From Beaufortia kweichowensis (Eukaryota > Chordata > Actinopteri > Cypriniformes > Gastromyzontidae), in contig CM032817.1 in the NCBI GenBank assembly GCA_019155185.1, forward strand, positions 5,020,034 to 5,084,033: 64,000 nt of DNA, written 5' to 3'. Shown in pieces: positions 40,331 through 52,800 of the stretch. Every line of letters begins with the position of its first letter. Positions within the stretch are counted from its first letter, which is position 1. Position numbers and translations under genes: made by a program. The notes beneath the pieces are model-generated. The model searched no databases. It worked only from the letters and a program-made list of their open reading frames with translations, and was not told where the DNA came from.

Positions 40331-42600
40331 GTTTTTTTAGCTATGTAATGTAAGATGAGGAACACAGAAGGACAAAATGCAGTCTTCTTCATTTCAGTCT
40401 TGGCTTCCAAACAGTACGTAAAACAAGTCTAATGTTGGCTAAACTGATCTTCTTTCTGTTTTTAACTACGGTAAACCCTTTTCCAATTCGTTATTCTCTT
40501 GCGACCCGTTGCAGATTACGAATGGACAGTCGAGAGAACCGGGGAGATATATGTGCAATGAGGGAATGTTTTTTCCACTGTTGTATCATGAGTTACACAC
40601 TGACTCGATAAAGTAAATAATGCATCCTGCTTCCAAGTACAAATCCCAGTCCCAGTGAGCTTTTCGAAAATTTTACGGTATGAAATGTGTTAAACAAAAA
40701 TAAATGCAGTGCAAAAAACATCTTTTTCTATAGCCTAGTTAATGTAAAATACAAACTTGAAATGTTCAGTCAGTACAGGGATCTTAAAAATACATACCTT
40801 GTCTAGAATAATTCAAAAAGGGAACTATTTATAACTACTAAATGATATTGTGCTCCTCAAAAGCACATTAAATGCACCAGGGGAGAAGTTTTTAACTCTA
40901 AGCGTGACTTAGTGTATCATCAGCCAGATTCAACAGGTAAACCAAGACGAAATCCCAGAACACAAAACATATTGACTTAATAGTCGAAACGTCCTTCATA
41001 GTTTTACAGACAGACCGCTTGTCATTGTAAGTGCGCTTTCACTCTCGGGAGTCCTTGGTTTCAAGAAAGATCCTTAGAAAAATAAAATGGAAGAAAAAAA
41101 GGAGTCATGCCAAAGTTAGCCAATGCGACGTTGTCTTATTGACCTAGACTTCACTTGGTTTGGCGTCTCTGATGAGAGCTGGATTTCCAATTAAAAAGAG
41201 GAATTCTCAATGGAGGAATATGGGATTTTGATGGATGGGCATGGGCTGTTTCCCTTGAGGGACCGAATGAAAGAGGACAATGCTGCACTCTTTTTGGACA
41301 GACTGGGACTTAATGTGCAGTTCATCTGGACGTCATGTCACATCCCATATAAAAACAGTTCCTCACCACCAACCCAGTCTTGTGTCTTTTCCAGACAGCA
41401 CCTGTGGCCTCCATTAAAATCAATCGTTAAACCAGCACACCATTAAGTGTAAGTTCTGTCAAATAAAATTTCTTCAACCATACTGTATAATTCAGATTTT
41501 AAACAGTGCAGTCTGCATTATTTACAAAGACTACAACGGTATCGTCAATACTGTGAGAGATGAAGTAGACTTGTACTGTGAGGAGTACAATAGATTGCAA
41601 ATGTCTGAAACCGAACAAAATTGACACCCTGGAAGTTTTAGCAGTTTAAGGAAATAAACACTAAAGTGTTAAATGAGGACATAATATTGAGAATTTTGTG
41701 ATATTTTAGGTCACTAACCAAATAAGCAAATTCGTGACAAGGGACGTGACTAACGCCATTGTACAAAAGGTCAGATTTTCTTTCTTCCTTCGAAGCACAC
41801 AAGATGTTCTTTGGAACAATTTCACATCATGCTGGGATAACATGGATCAGGTTTTGCACAAACCTGCAGAGTCCATGCCAGCTTGAGTACATGTCGCATT
41901 AAAGCAAATACTGTAGGAGTACATTCCAAATACTACAAAATCGCAATGTTAATTTGATTCTTCACTCCAAAATAAAGTAATGAAAGTGTAAAAATGCTAG
42001 AAAAAGTCTGATGTAGATCCCACTGTATCTGTAAACATAACTATGGTATTCCTACAAATATATAAGTTATAACTAAAAACAATTAACATCATTTATAAAG
42101 GAAAGTACAGCCAAACAACCTTTAAAGACCTAAGAATAGCTATTCTTCATTTTTTATTATTTTGGAACAACTCTGTGCAAGACAAACATCTGAAAAATCT
42201 GTCTTGTATGGATAATCAGCGACACTGGTTGGCTGAACTAGAGGAAAAGAATCCATGGTCATTATTGCTTGTTGTTTTTCTTTTTTATACACAAAACTTA
42301 TAAGGAACTGGACTAAAAATGTTTTTACAACCTAGTAGCCTATTGAAACCATTTGCCCTTATTTGTTCAACATGAGCAGAATTTATTTTTGTGTAAATCG
42401 TAAGCAAAACTATTTTAAAAGACATTTTCCTATTATTGAGATTTATGAGCCAATAGTACATATTTTTCTTTTACATATGAAACAATAAACAAAACTCATT
42501 TCGACTACAGAGCTATAGTAACCTGATGACCCTACTTAAAAGTAAAGTAATGAAACAAAAAATGATTTAACATAAAAAAAAAGCTACAGGAGAAAGCCAA
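40331..42600. other. Long AT-rich intergenic stretch
   Basis: No gene is seen. The 78-codon + frame at 41210-41446 has no domain. The remaining sequence is AT-rich spacer. Confidence 0.4.
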
Positions 42601-44927
42601 GCAGGGGTTAAATGAGAAAGCGGTTCAAGCTCCCCCCACTATCAGCCTCGCACCCCCCTTACCTCTTCGGCTGCGCTTGAATCTTTTTGCCACGCGCTCG
42701 TGGTTCTTCCCTGCCAGTTTTTTTTCCAGCACTCTCCTCCTCTTTGCTTTTTCTACGCCTCAAACCTGTCAAATCCTATAATCCAAAACATATTGAACTT
42801 GCTCTATTTTCTCTTTATTCGGGACTGATGGATTTTCAATCCACAAAATGTTTGTCTGCATGACATCACCCCTGAGTTTTTGACTGCATAATTTTTCCAG
42901 ATATAGTACTGAAGAGAGAAACGCTTTCATTACCTTCATAATTCACTTTGGAAAACGTTCCTCACATGCCTTCTCTTCGGTTTAGCTGGTTGTTACTACT
43001 GGAGCGCAAACTTCACTCCTTGTTTTTCACAATGGCACGTATTTCATTAACTGACCGTGATTACAAAACACTATGGCGGATGAGATTTCTGGACTGTGAC
43101 CTCGACAGAACCAAAGCAGTGCGTGCTCATTAAATTCAGCATTCCACAATTTTCCACTAAAGCGTTTCAGCACATCAAACTCTGCTTGGCAAAGTGCATC
43201 AAGGTTATTTGAGCCTATAAAAAGAGCAGTTCACCTAAAAAGTCTGTTGTTATGTAGAGACTGTCAAGGTCAAAGGACAAAAGTTACCGAAAAGCATCTT
43301 CAAAGTAGTTCATTGTAATTACACACATTATCTTTTGCAACTGTGTCAACAAAAGAGAGCTAGTTCTCATGTGTGTAATGTAGTAAACAAACACAAGCCA
43401 TTTTTAAATTCTGTAAGCTTCGGAGGAGATGAGATGAATAACACTTTTTAGTTTTTAGATCGTTTACACAAATGTATATGGCTTATTATGGTTTGAAATA
43501 CAGCATGTAAATCATCAAATATGTGAAAGTCAGATGAACTTTTATGGGTTTGTTTATCCTTTCAAAAGCTTGACATGACCAGCATAACAGTGGTTAATTT
43601 CTACATGTTTACAGAACAAGCAGTAAGGTTGTACAATCGAATCATTTTTTCTCAATAAGTAAATGACCAAGTTTAATATTTTACTTGTTTTTGGCTTATT
43701 TGATTAATTTGGTTCTCTTAGTTAGCATTAAGGATTATGAAAATCTGATGATGTTTTAGCTCAGGGTTTCCTTTAAGCAGTACTGTAAATAATGACAGAA
43801 TTTTCATTTCTGACTAAGATTATTTCCAGACAGCTGCAGTTGCCACTATTTTGTAAACACATTTTTTTCAGATTTTCTGGCTGTGTACAAGGTTTTCCCT
43901 CATTTAAAATGATTTGTGAAAACAAACAGTCCAAAGTGTTCCACTCCCATGTTCTATATCAACTCATCTAGGATTGAGGACGTCATGAGAAATTGCTTGT
44001 TTTGTTCTTAAATAACCCTATATGTGGATACGGGCGATGGGTCGAGGCACTTTGCTGTGCCTGCCAGTCTCCCTTCCGCACGCATGTGACTTTGTTTTCT
44101 TTCATCGGTCCTCTCTAAATTCGCAGATGTTGGTGATTAGGAATGTTGCTTTCTGCGGTCTCCAATGCAGCTCTGCAAACCAAATTCAAGAGAAATTAGC
44201 CGTTTATACCTTGTAACAAAATAAGCATAACAACGCATTTAAACAAATGATTCACACATACAACATTTTGTACAAGAATTTGTTTCATAGTTAGGGAGAT
44301 TTTAATCTTTGTTCCTCAGCTACTGATAGCACTGTAAGCACTTTAGGTGTATAATTACAGTTTTATCACTGGTTCAAAAACAGCATCTGATTGGCTCGTG
44401 GATGCGGGACACATCCCGACACAACACGTGCCAGACCCAAGGTAAGCACGTCTTACCCTAGCATGTGCTCTGGGTTATTAGAGGGAAGACAAACAGGCTG
44501 CTGAGAGACGTGGCAGGATAGAAAGAGCCAGACAGAGCCAAACAACGCCTGCTGATGACAGACAGCCTCAGATTTTAGATCACCGACGTCCCCGGACTTC
44601 TACAGCAGTGCGGGCAGATGAGGCCACTTAAAAAGAAGTTCAGAGCAAACATAAACACAAAGTTAAAAATCGTGGATATGGGTTGTTAATCTTCCATTTG
44701 GCAGATAAAGAATGCAATGAGTGACTAATTGTCCTGATAAAGGCTGCTTTAAATTGTCATAGTTACATTGATTGTATGGCACGTCCTGCAAGTGGGAAAA
44801 ACATCAACGCTGCTAATCAGTTATCATCAGGTGCCATTCAGTCTGGTGTCACGAATACACCTCTTCGAATTAACTCGGTCACCCTTTCGTTAAGCTAAAT
44901 GAAATAACTCAGTGAGATGAGACTTAC
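42601..44927. other. Intergenic stretch with one exon-like GC island
   Basis: A GC-rich block at about 42630-42740 reads on the minus strand as a very basic open frame ending at a GTAAGG donor-like site (GT at 42661-42662). No good acceptor or partner exon was found. The remainder is AT-rich, with mixed composition at 44380-44600. Confidence 0.3.
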
Positions 44928-44990
44928 TTGGCTAAACGCTCCACGGATGCCAGCGATCACGGCATTCAACTTGTCGGATGGTATAAGCAT
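44928..44990 (-). other. Candidate short first coding exon, unknown gene
   Basis: On the minus strand an ATG (44990-44988) opens a 21-codon frame beginning MLIPSDKLNAVIAG. It runs exactly to a strong donor, CAA/GTAAGT (GT at 44927-44926), and has an in-frame stop just upstream of the ATG. The phase is 0. No convincing continuation exon was found at lower coordinates, and I do not recognise the peptide. It could be a chance ATG next to a chance donor. Confidence 0.2.
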
Positions 44991-45153
44991 TGCGCTGTGG
45001 CTCAGAAGTCATTTTAGCCAATTGTTTTCATAACTGTGAAAATGAGAGAAACATATGTGCATTAAGACAGACTGTAATTATATCACTCAGAGTTGTATTA
45101 TGGCACTGTAAAGCAATCAGAGAGGTTGAGAGATTTCACAGGTCTGAGACCCG

Positions 45154-45482
45154 TTAAAGGGATAGTTCACCCGAAAATAAAAATAATTTTCTTATTTACT
45201 CACCCTCATGTCATGTCAAACTTGTATGACTTTCTTGCTTCAGCAGTACACAGAAGAAGATATTTTGCAAAACGCTGGTTACTGGCACCCATTCACTTTT
45301 ATAGTATGGACACAAGGTACAATGGAAGTCAATGGGTGCAGATAACCAGCGTTTGGCAAAATATCTTCTTTTGTGTTCCACAAAAGAAAGAATCATATAC
45401 AGGGTTTTAATGACATAAGGGTAAAAAAAATTATGACATTTTTTATATTCATATTTTATGTTTGGGTCAACTATCCCTTTAA
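45154..45482. mobile_element. Palindromic TTAA-flanked MITE, nearly complete
   Basis: Both ends are TTAA followed by AAGGGATAGTTSACCC (inverted at the right end, through ACTATCCCTTTAA). The two arms pair along most of the 329 bp: ATATTTTGCAAAACGCTGGT near 45258-45277 answers ACCAGCGTTTGGCAAAATAT near 45345-45364. It has no coding capacity; frames on both strands reflect the palindrome. This matches the abundant inverted-repeat MITEs of cyprinids (Angel-like elements). Fragments of the same family are seen at 33441-33540, 18489-18546, 14615-14680 and 52104-52150. Confidence 0.9.
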
Positions 45483-48400
45483 GTACAATAAAATTTTAGA
45501 GCCGTGATACAAATGAGCATAACTAGAATAATTTGGTTATATTTCTACTTAAGACTGGTTGCATAAAAAAAAATGTATTTACACTTTTTGGAATAATCAT
45601 TGTGACTTAATTGTCTCTAAACTGAAATATTTAAATGGGTAAACAATATTTTTTGTCTATTAAATCACAGGCCTACATGTAATCACATGACTAAACCTTT
45701 TATTTTTTCTATGATGCATCACAAAAATAAAAAATGTATATTTTAAAAACAGCAGCAGTCATTTCTGCCGGGCGTGTATACACACAAACACAACTTTCTA
45801 AAGGTGGTGGGAGCATCTAGTTTGACAAGATCTACAGACCACACCGATCTCACATTGATGAGAATGCTTTGGGCTTTTAGCTAGACCTCTTCACCTATAC
45901 TCAGGTGGGCTGGAAAAGCGAGACATTTCATCGCTTTAAAAGATGGGGGGGTCAAATTTTATCAGCCGATCCGAGATCCAATGACAAGCAGTGGAGCAAG
46001 ACAGCTTGGGTCCTGGCAAACCACTCCACCCAGGCCTGATAGTCCCCGGGGCTCTCCGTGTGTGGTCCTTTTCTCTTTCTCTCCTAGCTGTCTGCCTGTA
46101 TGCACATGGACAATATGACAACACCGATGGCCAGAGATGAGCCAGAAAAGAAAAACAATCAAGTTAGGGCTGTGAACTCAACTGTGAGGGGCTGATTTTC
46201 ATTGACCTTTACTCCCTGTATCAAAATGACACAAAAATCACACGCATTCAAAACCTTCTTTTTTCCACCAGGTTCAGTAATGCAGCTTAACTGAACAGTG
46301 GTAAAAGTCCAGATAAATATGCCCTCCTTCATTTATGTAGTCCATATGCTTTGATTTCACTGCTTTGAAAGGAGGGAAAATGATTCATGCTGTTGGCGCG
46401 CGCAGTAGAGCTGCAGCTGTACTCCGCACCTGCAACTCCCAAATCTGGGAAAACAAGCTCCCGGGAGCACACACACACACACACACATTTATATTTTGCA
46501 GACTCCCCCAGCCACCATCCTTGGGCTAACTGATTTTTGTAAACAGAGGAACAGCCAGTGCTGGACTTTACAAGTCTCAAGTCTGTAGTTAATGAAGGCA
46601 AACCAGAGCCTGTTGAAATTCCATTGTTTCTTTTGTTACAGCAGCTCCCAAAAGTTTTACAGTGGTAATGTGCGGCACAGGAGGCATCATCACCTATGTG
46701 ATTCAGGCCAGTAAAAATCTACTTATCCCAACTTCAATAATCAGGAATCGGTTTACTGGTCATTTTAGTGACACGAGGGGCCCTAGTAATGACCTGATGT
46801 GTCTGGTTTTTATTTAAGCTTTCATGAACACTTGTTAGACTGTTTATTAACTAAACTGGAATGTCAAAGCGGCAATAGATCAAAAGGTCACGCCATTGGA
46901 GATCTTTATAGGCCTCTTTCGCACCGCTGCCCCCAAAAGCAAATTCTCAGCAGCCCGCCACACACACACACATTCCGCATGCTACCTTGCGCATACACAA
47001 ACATACAAAGAACAACAGCCCTATTGCGTCTTTAAAATTCCTCTGGATGTACACATTTGGAATTGTTACTAGAACTTAAAACCAACTCGAAAAAGCAATA
47101 TCGGCATGCCAAGCTATGACACAGGAAACGCACACACATGCTCTCACGCAAACCCGCGCAGCCTCTCCATTCACACGCAAACAGCTGGGTAAGGAATGTG
47201 GGAAAAACACGCTTCCAGCTCTGTTTTGAATAGCAATAACTTCGCTGGTCATCCACTGCCACTTTAAGGCATGGAGGGGCACTCTTGAGACGTTCCAGAC
47301 GGACTATAATACAGGAATATGGAGAGCTGCTGGACGTTTTCGGTTGGGAAAGAGATTACTGTACTGTATGGGTTGTGTTGAAACACAAAACACATATATG
47401 AAAACTGTATCTATGGTTACACATGACAAAAACAAGAGACACTGTTATCTCTCAGTAAAATCTCTTAAGATCAAGATCAATTATCCTGTTTCAGTGACTG
47501 GGATGGTGACAGACATGTGATATATCACCCTTAAGGGAGTCCTGACAGACTCACACCACCCACGTTCTTTACTGAATACACCTGATAGCGTCTCAGTGAC
47601 AACTTGAGATTGATTTTCAGAGAGATAGATTTCAGGGCTACTCAGAACTGAATATGTAGATTTAGTTTGAGTGTTGGTATGAAGTGTAGGATTAAGGTTG
47701 GGTCATTTGGAAGGCGCATAAGCTTCCTTCTAAATAATCTCCCTGGTCGATTCATTTTTTCCTAGGCTGCCCAGTCTCATGCCCTGACTCACATGGGGAG
47801 GGGCACACAGTGAGATCAAGGTTGTCACTCTGCCATGGCTGTAGTATACTCATTTTTCATTCTTCTGACGACCTGAAAATGGCGATATGTTGTAAATGCC
47901 TTTAGGGTAGGTGCTGGTACCAAAGCTGTGGTTTTCAGCTGGTGGGTTATGACCCATGGGGTAAAAATGATGCTAAATGCAAATGCAATATGTATATAAT
48001 CGTGCATGTTAAGATAGAAAAATATATGATTTACATTTAAAAGGAAGCTGAAAAAAAAGGGTATGCATATTTCGTGGTTATCATACTTGTCATACTTGGC
48101 AGGTGCAAATTCATGTTACTTAAAGAATATGCAAATCAGGCAGATGACAACATGGGCAGGTTATGAAACATACCCTTATGTCTAAAAGACAACAAAACTG
48201 TGTATAAAAAAACAGTGTAAAAAAAACTACCAAGACTACATTGAATTTGGGTATATGACACATCTGCTGCCGTTTATACATCTACAATTTCTAAAGTAAT
48301 AAACGGTCCTGTTTTCAGAATATCCACATATTTTTCATTTGTTGGGTATTATTGCTTCTAGTTTGTGCATTTTAACTGACAGAAACCCTCTCAGAAATGT

Positions 48401-49400
48401 GTGTCATTTTGTTTAAATAGATAACTTGTGTACAGACTTATTTTTTTCAAGTCTGGACTCTATCAACAGGGGTTTCGTAAAACATAAACAGATGGTTCAG
48501 TATATTGGTAATAAATGCATTCTGTGATTTTTGTTTAAAAACATCATGTCCATAATGCTGGAATTGCCCATATAATATTAACAACTTTGGTTAAATGCTG
48601 ATTGGGCCACATTGTAAAATCTGGGACCTAAAGCACAACCAGATCTTAAAATCAGACTATGACAATTTTACAAACATAAGACAAGAGCATGTGATGTAGT
48701 GAGTTTTTACCAAAACAACAAAACAAGCAAGCAAACTCACCAGTAGTCATCTGGACACTGTTAAGGAAGAAAGGAGTCCAGCTTTCATGGCCTATGAAGT
48801 TATACATAAACAAGGCACTGTGATGTTGACTGCCATGCTAAGGAGTAAGATGTGCCAGCTTAAGAAACTTCATACAGCTGTTGCTTAGGCCAGAATTGAC
48901 ATTGGCAAACACTGTGAAACCTCAAGATCCTTAACAACTCATGTCCTTTCTGCCATCCAAGGCAAGCAGAGCACCGTCAGAGTCCTGTCAGGAAACCTCA
49001 AACCAGAAGAGTATATCACAGAGCCCTGAATCCACTTAAACCAGCGACTCCTGCAACTAAATGAGCCAAGAAATAACATTTTCGAGCGATTTATGTATAT
49101 CTCATCTGGAATATTGACTAAAATACCGTTTAAAACTTTGTGAGAATAGAGTATGTTGGATTTGCTCGCCAATCAAATACGAAGAACACAAACAACGCTT
49201 ATATTTAACCATTTATATTATATTTCGCTTATTTTCCACACTTTTGGATCGAAATGAATTAATACAATGGCATCTATTCTGATATATTTGTTATATCTAT
49301 TCTGTGATAGCAGTTAGCTAGTTAGGAGCAATTTTGTCCGTTCCTTTAATACGTCAGGTAACGGTCTTAAACATGACGCAATTACGTTTTCTAGTTTAAT
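45483..49400. other. Intergenic stretch upstream of RINT1
   Basis: No gene is supported. A (CA)n run lies at about 46468-46487. Mixed-composition blocks lie near 45930-46130, 46370-46460 and 47100-47290, with only short overlapping frames. Sequence at about 48740-49060 has balanced composition and unusual internal similarity to coding DNA, but is broken in every frame; it may be a decayed transposon. Several CpG-containing CRE-like words appear near 49370-49570 as the RINT1 promoter is approached. Confidence 0.35.
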
Positions 49401-49814
49401 ATATGTGGCTTTAAGTTAACGCGTATGACTTTGTAAAACCAAGTTAGCGTCTATTTTCTCTAAAATAAATATATATAAATAGAGGACAACGTTACAACTG
49501 TTTGAACTTACTGTGGTTCTACTATGGAAAAGTAAAGTTTACGTCGACGTACGAGCACGCTGAAGTACGTGACAATTAATATTCATGAGCCAAACCCTCG
49601 TTGATATACAGATGCAGCTACACTATTATAACCAAATATGCCAAAAACATAACTAAACTATATATAATAAACTATATAATATATAAACACGCAAAATAAA
49701 AGTACAAAAATATAAAAATGGTCTGTGTATGTCATAAATGTAATGTTGAAATCGCATCTTTCTGCCACTAGAGGGAACCGCGGAGATACATTCACAGATG
49801 ACGTGTCAAGAAAC
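49401..49814 (+). promoter_or_regulatory. RINT1 promoter and 5' UTR region
   Basis: The region just upstream of the RINT1 start codon contains CRE-like words (TACGTCGACGTACG around 49541, GTACGTGAC around 49565) and no TATA box at a clear position. This suits a housekeeping promoter. The transcription start cannot be placed from the sequence. Confidence 0.45.
49765..49776 (+). promoter_or_regulatory. CTCF-like core upstream of RINT1
   Basis: CCACTAGAGGGA matches the CTCF core CCASYAGRKGGC at 11 of 12 positions and lies about 40 bp before the RINT1 ATG. It points rightward, towards the inverted core at 58356-58367. Binding cannot be judged from the sequence. Confidence 0.35.
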
Positions 49815-52800
49815 ATGGCAGCGCCTATGATGGAGCTCAACAACCACAACAGCAGTGATCCAGCCCAAATAAAACGCACAGACAGCCTTACATCTCCATC
49901 TGAGAACGGAAACCTTACAGATAATGTGGTTGAACTTATACAGAAAGAGATCGGCAGCGATCTTAAGTCGCTAAAAAATGTCGCGGGGCTTCTAGAGAAA
50001 CTGACAATAGAGAACAAGCAGTTGGAGGAGCAGGTAAACACAGACGAACATTTTGTTTCTATTCTAGTTTCGATGCACAAATGCATACTTTGCTTTACTG
50101 TTTGACGCATGCAGGTTCAGACAGTGTCATCCTCGGTTCCCCTGCGCGTGTCCAGTGCCCTGTCCGCAGCAGAGGAGTCTCGTGTCAAGCTGGACTCTTT
50201 ACTGGAAAAGGAGAGATTGCTGTCCAACACTCTACAGCAACATCTGCAGGGCTCACAGGTCTGGACAGACAACATTGGACAGGTCCTGAGTCAGCTTGAT
50301 ACATTAGAGAGGCATATGAAGTACTTGCAATGCCTGGCACGTATTGAGGAGCTCAGGTGAGGGGTTTTTCAAGTTGTCACGTTCCACGTATCTTTCAATA
50401 ACATAAGTGCCACTTGGTTTAGTAAGATGCATTGAAAAGTATGTGGTAGTGGTGTCTAATGTTACATGGTGTGTTATGTTGTTTAAATAGTGACAGTATT
50501 CAGCAGCATCTGATGACCAACAGCGTGTGGGAAGCAGTAGGAGCCATAGACAGCATGGCCTCTTTGGACATGGCTTTACGGGAATCAGGGTGTAGCCACC
50601 TGCAGGCTTTTCTCCGAGAAACGCTTCGCTTTTGGCACAAGATTCTTAAAGACAAACTAACCAGGTATTGCACTGAAAGAGTATTAAGCTGAATTTAACC
50701 ATATAAAGCACAAATAGGCATATGGCTTGCACTTTTTTCAGTGATTTTGAGGAAGTCCTGACGCAGTTCCACTGGCCGTTTATTTCGCCCCCCACACAGT
50801 CCCTCTCTCCCCCCGTGAATGCTCAAGAGCTCAACAGCCAGCTGGATCTGCTGGTTTCTCAACTTCTTTCTCTCCAGACCTCGTATCCTTGATGTCCATG
50901 CATCAGTTTCTCTGATACAGAGATTCGTTTTTATGATTTGTTATAATGCATTCAGGGTCTGTGTGATTGTACTTGGTTATTTTCCTTGACATTGTGTATT
51001 TAGTGATGTCCTTATATCAGAAAAGAAGGAGGCACCACCCCGTCCTGCACTCTCCCAGAATCCCCCTCTCTCACTGCCCATACAGATCATGCTGCTTCCC
51101 CTCAGCAAAAGGTTCAGATATCACTTCACAGGAAACCGTCAGACCAACAGCTTAAACAAGGTCAGAAAGTACATTTACCTTCAGAGACTGTCACAATTTT
51201 TTCTGAGAAGTCATCTGTTATTTATTTTGTTTATTACATTAAATAAAAAAAACATGGACAAGCTAGACAAAATAGACATTATATGGTAATTACTGTCTAC
51301 TGTTACATTTACAGCCAGAGTGGTATTTAACCCAAGTGCTTATGTGGATGGGTAACAGCTCCAACTTTATGGAAGAAAAGATTCAGCCTGTTTTGGATCG
51401 TGCTGGGGCAAAGGTTAATGCCAGGGTAAGACTTTTCACCACATTATCACTGAATATTAATGCAATCGAAGTCATCTGCAGTCCTTAAAGGGGCAGTTGG
51501 AAAAGTGCTTTTATTGAATTGAATCCAGATGATATCCATCAAATGATTTCTTTGTTTTCTGAAGATTAAAGATAGTCATAGAGTACTATGAAATTTTAAT
51601 TATCTACTTCTTTAAATTCTCAGCAATGTTCTTATCTGTCCTCCAGGTGGAGCTGTGCAGAGGGCTCCTCACTTTGGCACAGGAGAAACTCGCTCATGAT
51701 GCTCCTAGGATGCTGTATGATGACGCCCTCTTCTGCCATCTCGTGGACGAGGTGCTGCAGTTCGAAAAAGAGCTCCGCACCACCCACACTTTTCCACGCT
51801 CTTACCCTGGTGTCTTACACATCCTGCTGGAGGAGGCTGTGTTCCAGAAGTGGCTTACTGTGGAGAGAAAAAGTACGTTTGCAGAATGATCTTCTAGTTT
51901 AGACGAAATGTCACTTGTGATAATGATGATAATCTTTCTCCGCAGTGGCTGTGGAAAAAGTGGATGCCATGCTGTCTGCAGAGGGAGCGTGGAGTTCTCA
52001 GTACAAAGACATCACGGATATGGATGAGCTTAAAGCGCCTGACTGTGCAGAGACATTTATGACTCTTCTTCTAGTTATTACAGGTATTGTTTAAAATTCT
52101 TCTTAAAGAGTTAGTTCACCCAAAAATGTGTCATATCTCTTACTCTTGTGTAAACCCTTAATAGAAATGCAACGTGAATTATTGTTTTGATTATCGTTAT
52201 AGCTAAACTGCCTTAGACTCTGCCTAAAAAATAAAAACATTTGTTTCTTATTCTCTCTCTTAACTTTCTTTAAGAACGATACCGCTCTCTGCCGTGTCCA
52301 CGGGCCCAGCTCAGTTTTCTGGCTCTGCAGAAAGAGCTGGTGGATGATTTCCGAATCCGCCTCACGCAAGTCATGAAAGAAGAGTCTCGACAGCCGCTGA
52401 GTCCCCGTTACTGTGCCATCCTCAACGCTACTAACTACATCTCCACTGTGCTCAGTGACTGGGGCGATAATGTCGTAAGTGGTTTTAAGTCACACTGATA
52501 CAGATTAAATTGACTTGAAATATATTGCTGAATATTATAACAAAATCTTGATTGTAATTGAGCAATAAAATACAAGAGGCTGTTATATATCACATGAAAG
52601 ATACAAAAAATTAATATGTTTATTAAGATCATTTGAATAAAAAATTATTAAGCGCCATCTCCCCTGTAAAAGATGAAGTCTCAAATGCTGTAGGTTTGTA
52701 AGGATGCTGATGTAAATAGCATTAATGAGGTAATTATTGTGTACAGTATTAAGCACTGCTGTTGGACGATCAGCATCGTCGACTGCATCTGTCTATTTTC

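Noticed and set aside
45093..45410. 105-codon + frame and its antisense partner
   Set aside because: Both are readings of the palindromic MITE and encode nothing recognisable.
49658..50110. 150-codon minus-strand frame
   Set aside because: It lies antisense to RINT1 exon 1 and its 5' UTR; the sense frame matches RINT1, so this is a shadow.
50883..51020. Alternative start of RINT1 exon 5 at 51021
   Set aside because: It would break the frame; the acceptor ending at 51003 restores it and gives the expected SDVL... continuation.
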